Positions 1-8,406 of a stretch of DNA of 64,000 nucleotides are shown in pieces. The stretch spans positions 372,001 to 436,000 of the forward strand of contig CAWBNG010000004.1 in NCBI GenBank assembly GCA_963790075.1. The letters run 5' to 3'. Position numbers and translations under genes: made by a program. Origin of the DNA: CAYOUV01 sp963790075 (GTDB taxonomy: Bacteria > Chloroflexota > Anaerolineae > Anaerolineales > Villigracilaceae). The first letter of the stretch is position 1. Every line of letters begins with the position of its first letter. Under the pieces are notes generated by a model that was not told the origin of the DNA, did no database searches, and was given only the letters and a program-made list of their open reading frames with translations.

Positions 1-55
1 CAGCACGAAGACGTCCTTCGGAATGATTATAAAAAACACTTAGGAATTTAGTCAC
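1..55 (-). CDS. N-terminal fragment of a CPBP-like membrane protein (cut by window edge)
   Basis: Only the first 18 codons are inside the window. Read on the minus strand, a GTG start at 55-53 follows a perfect AGGAGG ribosome site (65-70 on the plus strand) with a 9-nt spacer. The peptide reads VTKFLSVFYNHSEGRLRA. The phrase SEGRLRA shortly after the start is typical of the N-terminus of CPBP-family intramembrane proteases, which is the only basis for the family guess. The ribosome site and open frame support a real gene; the family call is inference. The rest of the gene lies left of position 1. Confidence 0.5.
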   Translation of the reverse strand, partial: MTKFLSVFYNHSEGRLRA

Positions 56-398
56 GATTATTTTCCTCCTTATTTGAGATCAGGTCAGCATATTGAACGA
101 ATGTTATGCAAAAACCCTCAATAATTTAACCCGAAAATATTCTAATACTTAAGAATTCAAATCCATATTAGAAAAATATGAGAGTCGCATCATTTGAACG
201 GATTGATAATAAAACTAATAAACGTAATTACTGACAAATCCATGGAAGAGTCCTTTTATTGAGTATCTTGGAAACCATACTTAAAGTTGTGTTGCAATCG
301 CCCAAAAACACCGCTCGATATTGTTTCCGGTTTTTGCAACGATTTTCGTCGCCATATGTTAAGGTGGCTGGAGTCGCACCAACACCAAATAGAATCTC
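56..398. other. AT-rich intergenic region
   Basis: This stretch between the edge gene and the lpdA terminator is strongly AT-rich and has no convincing reading frame. The short plus-strand frame starting near 259 is rich in Arg and Pro in its second half because it mirrors lpdA. The right half of the region should hold nothing beyond the lpdA 3' end; the left part should carry the promoter of the leftward gene at the edge, but I see no clear -35/-10 pair. Confidence 0.5.
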
Positions 399-425
399 AC
401 AGCCCCGCCAATTGCGCGGGGCTGT
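399..425 (-). terminator. Hairpin terminator of lpdA
   Basis: A 10-bp perfect GC-rich stem (399-408 with 416-425) encloses a 7-nt loop just downstream of the lpdA stop codon. The minus-strand sequence after the stem is only moderately T-rich, so this is a terminator-like hairpin rather than a textbook one. Confidence 0.65.
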
Positions 426-451
426 CTCATATCTGAATATTCTCTTGCGGG

Positions 452-1852
452 CTAAATGTGGATGCCCTGGCCCTCGGCCACGTGCGCGGCTTCCATCAGC
501 ACTTCGGACAGGGTCGGGTGGGCGTGCACGTTGCGGGCGATCTCGTTGGGAGTCAGCTCCATCATGTGCGCCAGGGTCAGCTCGGGCAGCAGTTCGGTCA
601 CTTCGGGGCCGATCATCGAAGCCCCCAGCAGCTCGCCGTATTTCTCATCGACCACCAGCTTGACCCAACCACTGTAATCGCCCAATCCCAGCGCCTTGCC
701 GTTGGCCTGGAAGGGGAAGCGCCCGATCTTGACGTCGTAGCCGCGCTCTTTGGCCTGGGCTTCGCTCAGCCCGAAGGAGGCGATCTGCGGCTGGCAGTAG
801 GTGGCGCGCGGCATCATCTCGTAATCCAGCGTGACGGTCTCGGCCCCGGCGATGTTCTCGGCGCAGACGATGCCCATGGCTGAGCCGACATGCGCCAGCA
901 TCAGCTTGCCGGTCACGTCGCCGATGGCCCAGATGCCCGGCACGTTGGTGGCCATGCGCCCGTCGATCTCGACGAAGCCGCGCTCGCTGAGCTTGGCGCC
1001 GACTTCTTCCAGTCCCAGTCCTTGGGAGTTGGGGCGGAAGCCGATCGCCACCAGGGCCTGGTCTGCTTCGAGGGTCTGCTCGCCGTCCTGGTTGGAAACC
1101 TTGACCTTGACGCCGTTCTTGACGGCTTCCACCGCTTCGACCTTGTGGCCAGTCAGGACTTTGATGCCGCGTTTGGTGAAGGCCTTCTCGAGCTCCTTGC
1201 TGACCTCCTCGTCCTCCAGCGGGACCAGGCGCGGCAGCATCTCGACGATGGTCACTTCCACGCCGTAGGAGTGCCAGATGGTGGCGAACTCGACACCGAT
1301 GGCGCCCGAGCCGATGATGACCACCGACTTGGGCAGCTTCTCCTGCAGGATGGCTTCCAGGTAGGTGACGACTTTTTCCCCGTCGACTTTCCAGGCGCCG
1401 GGGACCATCGCCGTGGCGCCAGTGGCGACGACGATATTCTTGCCCTTGAGTTCGCTGGTCTTGCCGTCCGCGTCGGTCAGGCTGAGGGTGTCTTTGGCGG
1501 TGAATTTGGCGCTCGCCATGTGGACCTCGATCTTGTTCTTCTTCATCAGGAAGCCGACGCCCTTGGTCAGGCGGTCCGAGTTCTGGCGTGAGCGCTTGAC
1601 CGCGGCCGGGTAGTCCAGTTTCAGGTTTTCAAAGGAAAAGCCGAAGTCCTTGCCGCGTTCGCGCAGGAGGTGGGCGATCTCGGCATTGCGCAGCAGCGAT
1701 TTGGAAGGGATGCAGCCCACGTTCAGGCAGACGCCGCCCAGCCACTGCTTGTCGACGATGGCGGTCTTCTGTCCCAGTTGTGCGGCGCGGATGGCGCAGA
1801 CGTAGCCGGCCGGCCCGGCGCCGATTACAATCGTGTCATAGGTTTCGGTCAT
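452..1852 (-). CDS. lpdA: Dihydrolipoyl dehydrogenase (E3)
   Basis: This 466-residue flavoprotein reoxidises the dihydrolipoyl group of 2-oxoacid dehydrogenase complexes with NAD+. Visible landmarks are the FAD-binding GAGPAG at 11-16, the redox pair C42 and C47 in GGVCLNVGCIPSK, the NAD-binding GSGAIG at 181-186, and the C-terminal HAHPTLSE with the catalytic His445/Glu450 dyad. Length and all motifs are normal for the family. E2 and fused E1 genes lie on the same strand at 4468-8225, so this E3 most likely serves that complex, although an unrelated methyltransferase-like gene and an opposite-strand gene now lie between them. An ICMT-like gene is 69 nt upstream and may share a transcript. 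Confidence 0.96.
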   Translation of the reverse strand: MTETYDTIVIGAGPAGYVCAIRAAQLGQKTAIVDKQWLGGVCLNVGCIPSKSLLRNAEIAHLLRERGKDFGFSFENLKLDYPAAVKRSRQNSDRLTKGVGFLMKKNKIEVHMASAKFTAKDTLSLTDADGKTSELKGKNIVVATGATAMVPGAWKVDGEKVVTYLEAILQEKLPKSVVIIGSGAIGVEFATIWHSYGVEVTIVEMLPRLVPLEDEEVSKELEKAFTKRGIKVLTGHKVEAVEAVKNGVKVKVSNQDGEQTLEADQALVAIGFRPNSQGLGLEEVGAKLSERGFVEIDGRMATNVPGIWAIGDVTGKLMLAHVGSAMGIVCAENIAGAETVTLDYEMMPRATYCQPQIASFGLSEAQAKERGYDVKIGRFPFQANGKALGLGDYSGWVKLVVDEKYGELLGASMIGPEVTELLPELTLAHMMELTPNEIARNVHAHPTLSEVLMEAAHVAEGQGIHI

Positions 1853-1921
1853 GAAAATCTCCGTTCGAGAGGTTGGTCTTTGTTTAGACTGTTATTTGCC
1901 GGGTGAATTATACCTTTAAGC

Positions 1922-2389
1922 TTACAACCAGCGCCGCACGTGGGATTTGTACTGGGAATACACCCCGCCGAATTTGCCTTCCAGATAGGTTTCCTCGGCG
2001 CGGATGACCAGGCGATTGAAGGCCCAGATCATCACTGGGGCCAGCAGCAGGCCCCACAGCGTGCCGGACAATAAAGTCACACCGAGGAAAACGTGCAGGA
2101 AGCCCAGATAGATCGGATTGCGCGTGAAACGATACGGTCCCCCCCGCACAAGGGCCGTCACCGGCTGGTGCGGGTCGGGCGTGGTCTCGGCTTTGACCAT
2201 CTGCGAGACGGCCAGACCGGTCAGGATTACGCCAACCAGCAGGGCCAACCCGCCGGTCCAGCGCAAGGCCAGCAGCCAGGGGTTGGGGATCGGCACGATC
2301 CAGCCCAGAACCAGGGCCAGTATCAAAAAGCCCAGGAAGATCAGCGGTGGATGGATAGCCACTTGTGCGTGGTCGCTGTGTTCAATCAT
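1922..2389 (-). CDS. Isoprenylcysteine carboxyl methyltransferase (ICMT)/NnrU-like membrane methyltransferase
   Basis: A 155-residue protein with about four membrane segments. The C-terminal half carries GGPYRFTRNPIYLGF and a later acidic tail EETYLEGKFG-YSQYKSHVRRWL, the SAM-binding signature shared by bacterial ICMT/PEMT-type methyltransferases. In bacteria there are no prenylated CaaX proteins, so the substrate is unknown; relatives are often annotated as isoprenylcysteine or phospholipid methyltransferases. It lies 69 nt upstream of lpdA on the same strand. Family assignment is firm; substrate is not. Confidence 0.8.
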   Translation of the reverse strand: MIEHSDHAQVAIHPPLIFLGFLILALVLGWIVPIPNPWLLALRWTGGLALLVGVILTGLAVSQMVKAETTPDPHQPVTALVRGGPYRFTRNPIYLGFLHVFLGVTLLSGTLWGLLLAPVMIWAFNRLVIRAEETYLEGKFGGVYSQYKSHVRRWL

Positions 2390-2601
2390 TTTTTCTCTCC
2401 AATTCTAAAATTTATCTCAAGGTTGTCACCCTGAGTCAGCACCCTGAACGGACATTATGCCGAAGCTCTGAGCGTAGCGAAAAGCCTGGCGAAGTGGAAG
2501 TCGAAGGAGCTGCAACAGGTTTTAAATAAGTAGTTTACTTGCTCAATCCATGCAAATAACACGAAATCCTGACAAAGGTTACCCAAAAACCAGAAGGTTG
2601 C
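2390..2601. other. Intergenic region with repeat-like debris
   Basis: The segment between the divergent methyltransferase-like and membrane-protein genes contains, around 2430-2510, phrases of the kind CCTGAG, GCGTAGCGAA and GAAGTCGAAGG. These resemble dispersed intergenic repeats seen in many bacterial genomes, but only one copy is visible here. It marks the edge of the AT-rich segment that follows. Confidence 0.3.
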
Positions 2602-2629
2602 TTACAAATCAAAGGTACGTTATTATAAT
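2602..2629 (+). promoter_or_regulatory. Sigma-70-like promoter for the 2636 membrane-protein gene
   Basis: TTACAA at 2602-2607 and a perfect TATAAT at 2624-2629 are separated by 16 nt. The ATG lies only 6 nt after the -10 box, so transcription would start at or next to the start codon and the mRNA would be leaderless. Confidence 0.6.
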
Positions 2630-2635
2630 TGGAGT

Positions 2636-4438
2636 ATGCCAAAAAATACTAAGCCTAACATTTTCCTGTTTACTATCCTCTTATTTATCGGCATTATAAG
2701 CTTGGTAGTTGCATTTTTTGCGCATACTATCGGAATAGACCATAATGTAGCGTGGGGCTTAAAACGAATTGCGATTCTGATTTTCGGAATCGCCCTAACA
2801 CTTTGCGCGTTCATATATTATCGTCATATAACTATACTCCTGTCCTTATTGCATAAGTTTGAAATCCTGATTGACAATCACCCTATTTCTGAATGGGCTC
2901 GTAATAATCGAGATGTTGAGTATATTGTAAAAATATTTAAAACGTATTATTTTACCCTTCCGATAATTCTTTTCGTTTTTATTGCATACGTTTGGTTCAT
3001 TAGTGCTGGCTTGTGGACAACATGGCCTCCGCGCACCAGCTACTATGCTTTTCTCGCAAAAGGATTCCAAGACGGTCAACTTTCTCTCCCACTCAAACCC
3101 GATAAAGCTCTTCTCGCATTATCAAACCCATATGACCCCGTACAGCGAGAGATAATTAAGGATGAAGGTGTTCGCATACCGCTTGATTTTTCACTATATA
3201 AAGGAAAATTTTATCTGTATTGGGGACCTGTACCTGCACTGATTCTTGATGCGGCTAGTTTAGTCGTAAAAGGTAGAATCGGTGACATATATCTCGTCTT
3301 TGGCTTTGTCTGTGGAATATTTTTATTGCAATTTTTGTTAATCATCACGATCTGGGATCGTTTTTTTTCAAATCTGCCAAATTGGATTCTCCTCGTATCA
3401 ATTTTAGTGGTCGGGTTAGTTTGCCCATCTACTTTTTTGTTAAACAACGCAAGAATTTATGAAGCATCTATTTCTGGCGGTCAGTTTTTCATTATCGGTG
3501 GTTTCCTGGCAGCTCTCTCTGCACTAGATCGACCAGTCCCTTCTAATATGAGATTGTGCGTTGCAGGTGGATTATGGGCTTTAGCAGTTGGTACGAGATT
3601 GGCATTGGTGATACCGATTGGTTTCCTTGTGTTTGCTGTAGCTTATAGAATATATAAAAGTTGTCAACCCCCATTGGTAAATGCTTTTGGGAATCTATTC
3701 TTTCTAAGCTTACCATTAGCTTTTGGCGCCATTTCCCTCGGATGGTATAACTGGGCCCGATTCGGTTCTGTTTTTGAGACCGGTTTCTCTTATCAACTCG
3801 CAGGACCAAACCTACAAAAGAATCTAGGCAACCTGTTTTCTCTTATTTATATTCCTCAAAATATATATAATTATTTGCTTAATCCATTTTTTACTGGCGG
3901 AAGATTTCCGTTTATTTATCCAAATCATGGAAATGTAAAAGCTATATTTCCCTTTTATCCATTACCCGATATATATGACGCAAATTCAGTCACGGGTATC
4001 TTGTATTCTGTGCCTTTTGTGCTATTTGCATTGATACCTGTTTTTAAATTGGTTATAAATTATCGAAAGAATAATAAGAAAAATAGAATAACCAAAGCTC
4101 ATGTTTTTTTCAACTGGGTTCTCATCAGCCTGGCCAGTTCATCTTTATTAGCCTTCATTTTGCTTATGATGTTTTTTTGGACAGGGATGCGTTATATTCA
4201 AGATTTCATGCCAGCATTAATACTGTTTAGTGTTATAGGATTCTGGCAGGGATACAAAATCTTGATTCAAAAACCAGTCGTACTGCGGCTTTATTCAACT
4301 ATCGGGCTTGTTTTATCAGGTTATTCTATTATTGTCAGTTCACTCCTGGCAATATCAGGAAACATTGTTCGCTTTCTACAGGAAAGCCCTGATGTATTGA
4401 ACTGGCTTATTGGTATATTTCCTCGATTTGGGGGGTAA
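2636..4438 (+). CDS. Large AT-rich polytopic membrane protein, glycosyltransferase-like
   Basis: A 600-residue protein with roughly 11-13 hydrophobic segments and a soluble loop near residues 125-185 (WTTWPPRTSYYAFLAKGFQDGQ). The arrangement, with an early large loop after a membrane segment, is like the polytopic glycosyltransferase (GT39/GT83-like) proteins common in this phylum, but no catalytic acidic motif is clear, so the function is not established. Codon use is far more AT-rich than in the neighbours, and the gene sits on the opposite strand inside the E1-E2-E3 locus, which suggests acquisition by transfer. The start follows the -10 box by 6 nt. It ends 29 nt from the convergent E2 gene. 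Confidence 0.75.
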   Translation: MPKNTKPNIFLFTILLFIGIISLVVAFFAHTIGIDHNVAWGLKRIAILIFGIALTLCAFIYYRHITILLSLLHKFEILIDNHPISEWARNNRDVEYIVKIFKTYYFTLPIILFVFIAYVWFISAGLWTTWPPRTSYYAFLAKGFQDGQLSLPLKPDKALLALSNPYDPVQREIIKDEGVRIPLDFSLYKGKFYLYWGPVPALILDAASLVVKGRIGDIYLVFGFVCGIFLLQFLLIITIWDRFFSNLPNWILLVSILVVGLVCPSTFLLNNARIYEASISGGQFFIIGGFLAALSALDRPVPSNMRLCVAGGLWALAVGTRLALVIPIGFLVFAVAYRIYKSCQPPLVNAFGNLFFLSLPLAFGAISLGWYNWARFGSVFETGFSYQLAGPNLQKNLGNLFSLIYIPQNIYNYLLNPFFTGGRFPFIYPNHGNVKAIFPFYPLPDIYDANSVTGILYSVPFVLFALIPVFKLVINYRKNNKKNRITKAHVFFNWVLISLASSSLLAFILLMMFFWTGMRYIQDFMPALILFSVIGFWQGYKILIQKPVVLRLYSTIGLVLSGYSIIVSSLLAISGNIVRFLQESPDVLNWLIGIFPRFGG

Positions 4439-4467
4439 AGTCCATAGGGTTTTTTACTAGTGCAATA

Positions 4468-5709
4468 TTAATTTCCCCAGTTTTCCAGGGTCTCTTTGAC
4501 TGTGGATAAAAAGGCGTCCGCGCTGGCTCCGTCCAGGATGCGGTGATCGAAGACGAAGGACAGATAGAGCATCGGGCGGATGGCGATCGAGTCGTTCCCA
4601 TCCGCGTCGGTCAGGACGACGACGCGCTTTTGCAGGGCGCCGACGCCCAGGATGCCGCACTGCGGCTGGTTGATGACCGGGAAGGCAAACAGCGAGCCGC
4701 TGATGCCGTGGTTGGTCAGGGTGAAGGTGCCGCCCTTGACCTCGTCGGGCTGCAATTTCTTGGCGCGGGCGCGATCCGCCAGGTCGTTGACCGCGCGGGC
4801 CATGCCCAGCAGGGACAGCCCGTCCGCATGCTTGATGACCGGCACGATCAACCCGTCCGGGCCGAGCGAGGTGGCCATACCCAGGTTGATGGCAGCATGG
4901 ATGAGCAGTCCCTCGTCTGTCCAGGAGGAGTTGACGTTGGGGTAGGCGCGCAAGCCGGCTACGATGGCCTGCATGAAGTAGGCGGTGTAGGTCAAATTGA
5001 CGCCGTCGTGGGCGAAGGCGGTTTTGTTGGCTGCCCGGTGCGCCACCACGTGGCTCAGGTCAACCTCCATCACGGTCAGTACATGCGGCGAAGTGCGCTT
5101 GGACAGCAGCATGTGCTCGGCGATCTGCCGCCGGATGGTGTTGTGCGGGATCAACTGGTCGCCCTGCAGCGAAGCCGGGACGGGGGCGGTTGGCGCAGCA
5201 CCAGCAGGCGGGGTCTTCAGCCCTTCGACGTAAGCCAGCACGTCCTTCTTGGTGATGCGCCCGTTCAGGCCGGTGCCGGACACCTGCCCCAAATCCAGGT
5301 TATGCTCGGCGGCGATCTTGGCCACCACGGGGGAGATGAAGCCCAGGTCACGGTTGGCGGGGATTGGTTGGCCTTTTGCGGACGGTGTAGCCGGGCTCTT
5401 TGTTTCTGGTTTTGGCTCAACTTTGGCCGCTTCACCGCCTGCTGCCGACTGTTCACTGCTGAGTGCCTCGCCCGGTTCCCCGATCCAGGCCAGGATCTGT
5501 CCGACCTTGGCGGGGGTGTTTTCCCCCATGACGATTTTCAAGACCGTCCCGCTGGCCGGAGCCGGGATCTCGGTATCGACCTTGTCGGTGTTGACCTCCA
5601 GCAGCGGCTCGAGCTCGTTGATCTGCTCGCCCTCCTGCTTGAGCCACTTGGTCACCGTGACTTCTTCAACGCCTTCGCCAAGGCGCGGGACAAGTACTTT
5701 GGTTGCCAT
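4468..5709 (-). CDS. Dihydrolipoamide acyltransferase (E2) of a 2-oxoacid dehydrogenase complex
   Basis: A 413-residue E2 that transfers the acyl group from E1 via lipoyl-lysine to CoA. The order is one lipoyl domain with the modifiable Lys43 in NTDKVD, an Ala/Pro/Lys-rich linker at about 82-118, a peripheral subunit-binding domain at about 123-160 (FISPVVAKIAAEH), and the acyltransferase domain ending in DHRILDG with catalytic His389 and Asp393. Only one lipoyl domain is present, as in most branched-chain or Gram-positive-type E2 proteins. The fused E1 gene is 98 nt upstream on the same strand. Whether the substrate is pyruvate, branched-chain 2-oxoacids or acetoin cannot be told from sequence alone. 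Confidence 0.94.
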   Translation of the reverse strand: MATKVLVPRLGEGVEEVTVTKWLKQEGEQINELEPLLEVNTDKVDTEIPAPASGTVLKIVMGENTPAKVGQILAWIGEPGEALSSEQSAAGGEAAKVEPKPETKSPATPSAKGQPIPANRDLGFISPVVAKIAAEHNLDLGQVSGTGLNGRITKKDVLAYVEGLKTPPAGAAPTAPVPASLQGDQLIPHNTIRRQIAEHMLLSKRTSPHVLTVMEVDLSHVVAHRAANKTAFAHDGVNLTYTAYFMQAIVAGLRAYPNVNSSWTDEGLLIHAAINLGMATSLGPDGLIVPVIKHADGLSLLGMARAVNDLADRARAKKLQPDEVKGGTFTLTNHGISGSLFAFPVINQPQCGILGVGALQKRVVVLTDADGNDSIAIRPMLYLSFVFDHRILDGASADAFLSTVKETLENWGN

Positions 5710-5807
5710 GATTTCTCTCCTTCTTCACCGCAGACGCGGAGAGTACGGGATGTTCGAACCGCAAAAGTCGCGAAGAAAAATGCCGAACTTCCCGGTACGC
5801 TTTGCGG

Positions 5808-8225
5808 TTAACGGATTTTCGGATAGGCTGCCGGATCGACCTCGTGCATCATTTCGTAGACAGCATCAAAGATGCTCTCGGCGTTGGGCTTTGACCAGTA
5901 GTCGCCGTCCGAGCCGTAGGCGGGACGGTGCTGCGTACTGGACAGGGTACGCGGTGGGGAATCGAGCCAGTAATAGCCGCCCTGCTTCTCGATCACCTCG
6001 CGCAGCATGTAGGCGGTTGTGCCGCCGGGCACGTCTTCGTCCACGAACAGGATGCGGCTGGTCTTCTTGAGCAACTCGACGATCCGGCTGTGGATGTCGA
6101 AGGGCAGCAGGGACTGCACATCGATCACTTCGATGTCGATGCCCACTTTGGCCAGTTGCTCTGCGGATTCCAGGGCGATGCGGCAGCAGGCGCCGTAGGT
6201 GACCAAGGTCAGGTCCTCACCCGGGCGGATGACCTCGGGCACGCCCAGGGGCACGCTCAGTTCACCGATGTTGGCGGGCAGGCGCTCTTTGACGCGATAG
6301 CCATTGAGCACCTCGATGATCAGGGCCGGTTCGTCGGATTGCAGCATGGTGTTGTAGAAGCCCGCGGCGTGGGTCATGTCGCGCGGGACCAGCAGGTACA
6401 TGCCGCGGATCAGGTTCATGATGCCGGAGATCAGCGAGCCCGAATGCCAGATGCCTTCCAGGCGGTGGCCGCGGGTGCGCACGATGACCGGCGCTTTTTG
6501 CCCGCCCGCCGTGCGCCAGTGCAGCGTGGCCAGGTCGTCGGATATGATTTGCAGGGCGTAGAGCAGGTAGTCCAGGTACTGGATCTCGCAGATCGGGCGC
6601 AGACCGCGCATGGCCATGCCGATCGCCTGGCCCAGGATGGTGGCTTCGCGGATGCCGGTGTCGGTCACGCGCAACGCGCCGTACTTCTCCTGCATGTCCT
6701 TGAAACCCTGGTTGACGTCGCCCAGTTGGCCGACGTCTTCGCCGAAAGCGATCAGGCGCGGTTCGCGCGCCAGGGCTGCGTCGAAGCAGGCGTTGATCAC
6801 CTCGAAGCCCATTTCGACCGGCGAGTCGTCCTTGTAGACCGGCTTGACTTCCGGCACTTTCATTGCGGATTGGTCGCTCTGGCTGTACAGGTGCGAGCTG
6901 TAACGCTGTTGATTGACTGCATCCTGCTCGTTCTTCCACTGTACCAGCACCTGCTTGGAAGGGTTGGGATCGTCGCGCAGAACGCGCAGAGCTTCGTGTA
7001 GATGAGTGTGAATGTCGCGCCGGATCGGGTTGGGGACTGACGCCAGGCGCGCTTTGATTTCTTTTAGTTCGTCCGTGTGGGAGGAGGTGGTCGCCACCTC
7101 GTCCAGCATGTCCAGCACCTGCTGGCGTTCTTCCAGGATGGGTGTCAGGAAGGCTTCCCAGGCTGTCTTGCGGATGCCCTCGACTTGCTGGTATTCCTCT
7201 GCTTCCCAGGCTTTCAGCTCTTTTTCCGAGGCCAGCTTGCTTGCCAACAGCCACTCGCGCATCTTGCGCACGCAGTCGAACTCTTCTTCCCATTTCAGCC
7301 GCTCGGGAGATTTATAGCGTTCCTGCGAACCAGAGGTGCTGTGTCCCTGCGGCTGGGTCAGCTCGGTGACGTGCACCAGCGCGGGGATGTGGTACTGGCG
7401 GGCGATCTCGGCCGCAGTCTGGTAGGTCTCGATCAGCGCGGGATAGTCCCAGCCGTTGACCTGGTACAGGTCGTAGCCGCGCTCGCATTCCGGCTCCGGA
7501 CAGGGATCGCGCTGGAAGCCCTTCAGGATGGTGTAGATATTCTCCTTGACCATCTGGAACTGGTTGGGGACCGAGATCCCGTAACCGTCGTCATAAACGG
7601 TCAGCACAGCCGGGGCCTGGAGCACGCCGATGGCGTTGACGGCTTCCCAGAACATGCCCTCGGCAGTGGAGGCGTTGCCGATCGCGGCAAACAGCACTTC
7701 GTTCCCATTTTTGGAGAATTGCTTGAATTTCTTGAGCGCTTGCAATTCGCGGTAGACGACCGAGGCGTAAGCCAGTCCGACCGAACGCGGCATCTGCGAG
7801 CCGGTTGGCGAAACATCGGCTGAGACGTTGTACATTTCGGTCTGGTCCTTCCAACTGCCGTCCGGATTCAGGTAGCGGGTGGCAAAATGGGCGTTCATCG
7901 AGCGCCCGCCGGTGGCCGGTTCGGCCTCCAGGTCGGCGTGGGCGTAAAGTTCGGCAAAAAAAGCCTGGATGCTGTAGGCCTCCAGGGCGAACATCCAGGT
8001 CTGGTCACGGTAGTAGCCGGCGCGCCAATCCCCCTTTTGGAAGGAGCGGGCGATGGCGATGTTGGCCAGTTCTTTGCCATCGCCGAAGATCCCGAATTTG
8101 GCTTTGCCGGACAGTACTTCGCGTCGGCCGATCAGCGATGCCTGGCGGCTCTTGTAAGCCAGGCGGTAATCTTTGAGGATTTCTTCTACTGGAAGGGGAA
8201 GGTCAGAAGTTTTCTTTTTTTGCAT
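5808..8225 (-). CDS. Fused alpha/beta E1 component of a thiamine-diphosphate 2-oxoacid dehydrogenase
   Basis: An 805-residue protein that joins E1-alpha (about 1-440) and E1-beta (about 470-805) in one chain. E1-alpha carries the ThDP region GNASTAEG ... DDGYGIS and the phosphorylation-loop-like GHSTSGSQERYKSPE. E1-beta has AFGEDVGQLGDV, RVTDTGIREATILGQAIG and the C-terminal transketolase domain (VIDVQSLLPFD, DEDVPGGTTAYM). The usual Mg2+ ligands Asp (GDG) and Asn 29 residues later are here Asn184 and Asp213, a reciprocal swap. The organisation matches single-chain branched-chain-type E1 enzymes. It starts the E1-E2 transcription unit, with the MFS gene 181 nt upstream on the same strand. Confidence 0.92.
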   Translation of the reverse strand: MQKKKTSDLPLPVEEILKDYRLAYKSRQASLIGRREVLSGKAKFGIFGDGKELANIAIARSFQKGDWRAGYYRDQTWMFALEAYSIQAFFAELYAHADLEAEPATGGRSMNAHFATRYLNPDGSWKDQTEMYNVSADVSPTGSQMPRSVGLAYASVVYRELQALKKFKQFSKNGNEVLFAAIGNASTAEGMFWEAVNAIGVLQAPAVLTVYDDGYGISVPNQFQMVKENIYTILKGFQRDPCPEPECERGYDLYQVNGWDYPALIETYQTAAEIARQYHIPALVHVTELTQPQGHSTSGSQERYKSPERLKWEEEFDCVRKMREWLLASKLASEKELKAWEAEEYQQVEGIRKTAWEAFLTPILEERQQVLDMLDEVATTSSHTDELKEIKARLASVPNPIRRDIHTHLHEALRVLRDDPNPSKQVLVQWKNEQDAVNQQRYSSHLYSQSDQSAMKVPEVKPVYKDDSPVEMGFEVINACFDAALAREPRLIAFGEDVGQLGDVNQGFKDMQEKYGALRVTDTGIREATILGQAIGMAMRGLRPICEIQYLDYLLYALQIISDDLATLHWRTAGGQKAPVIVRTRGHRLEGIWHSGSLISGIMNLIRGMYLLVPRDMTHAAGFYNTMLQSDEPALIIEVLNGYRVKERLPANIGELSVPLGVPEVIRPGEDLTLVTYGACCRIALESAEQLAKVGIDIEVIDVQSLLPFDIHSRIVELLKKTSRILFVDEDVPGGTTAYMLREVIEKQGGYYWLDSPPRTLSSTQHRPAYGSDGDYWSKPNAESIFDAVYEMMHEVDPAAYPKIR

Positions 8226-8406
8226 TTATCTCTCCTGCCTGACAGCGGGTATCGCCGGAGCTTGATGTCTTCGACGCGCATAATCGATTGTCACTGCATA
8301 GCATTATTGGCTGAAAGAAGCAGTATTTGGGTATAGTCTGTCCAGATTATAGTACAGTTCGGGAGCGGCTGCCACTTTGGCGGACGAAAGCCTTCGCCCG
8401 GCTGTC

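Noticed and set aside
259..663. 134-codon plus-strand frame at the left end
   Set aside because: Its second half is the mirror of lpdA and contains many Arg/Pro; no ribosome site and no domain.
4543..5811. Long open frame of about 420 codons opposite the E2 gene
   Set aside because: It mirrors the E2 coding strand in a GC-rich context, has unnatural amino acid composition and no recognisable domain; the E2 gene has complete catalytic motifs.
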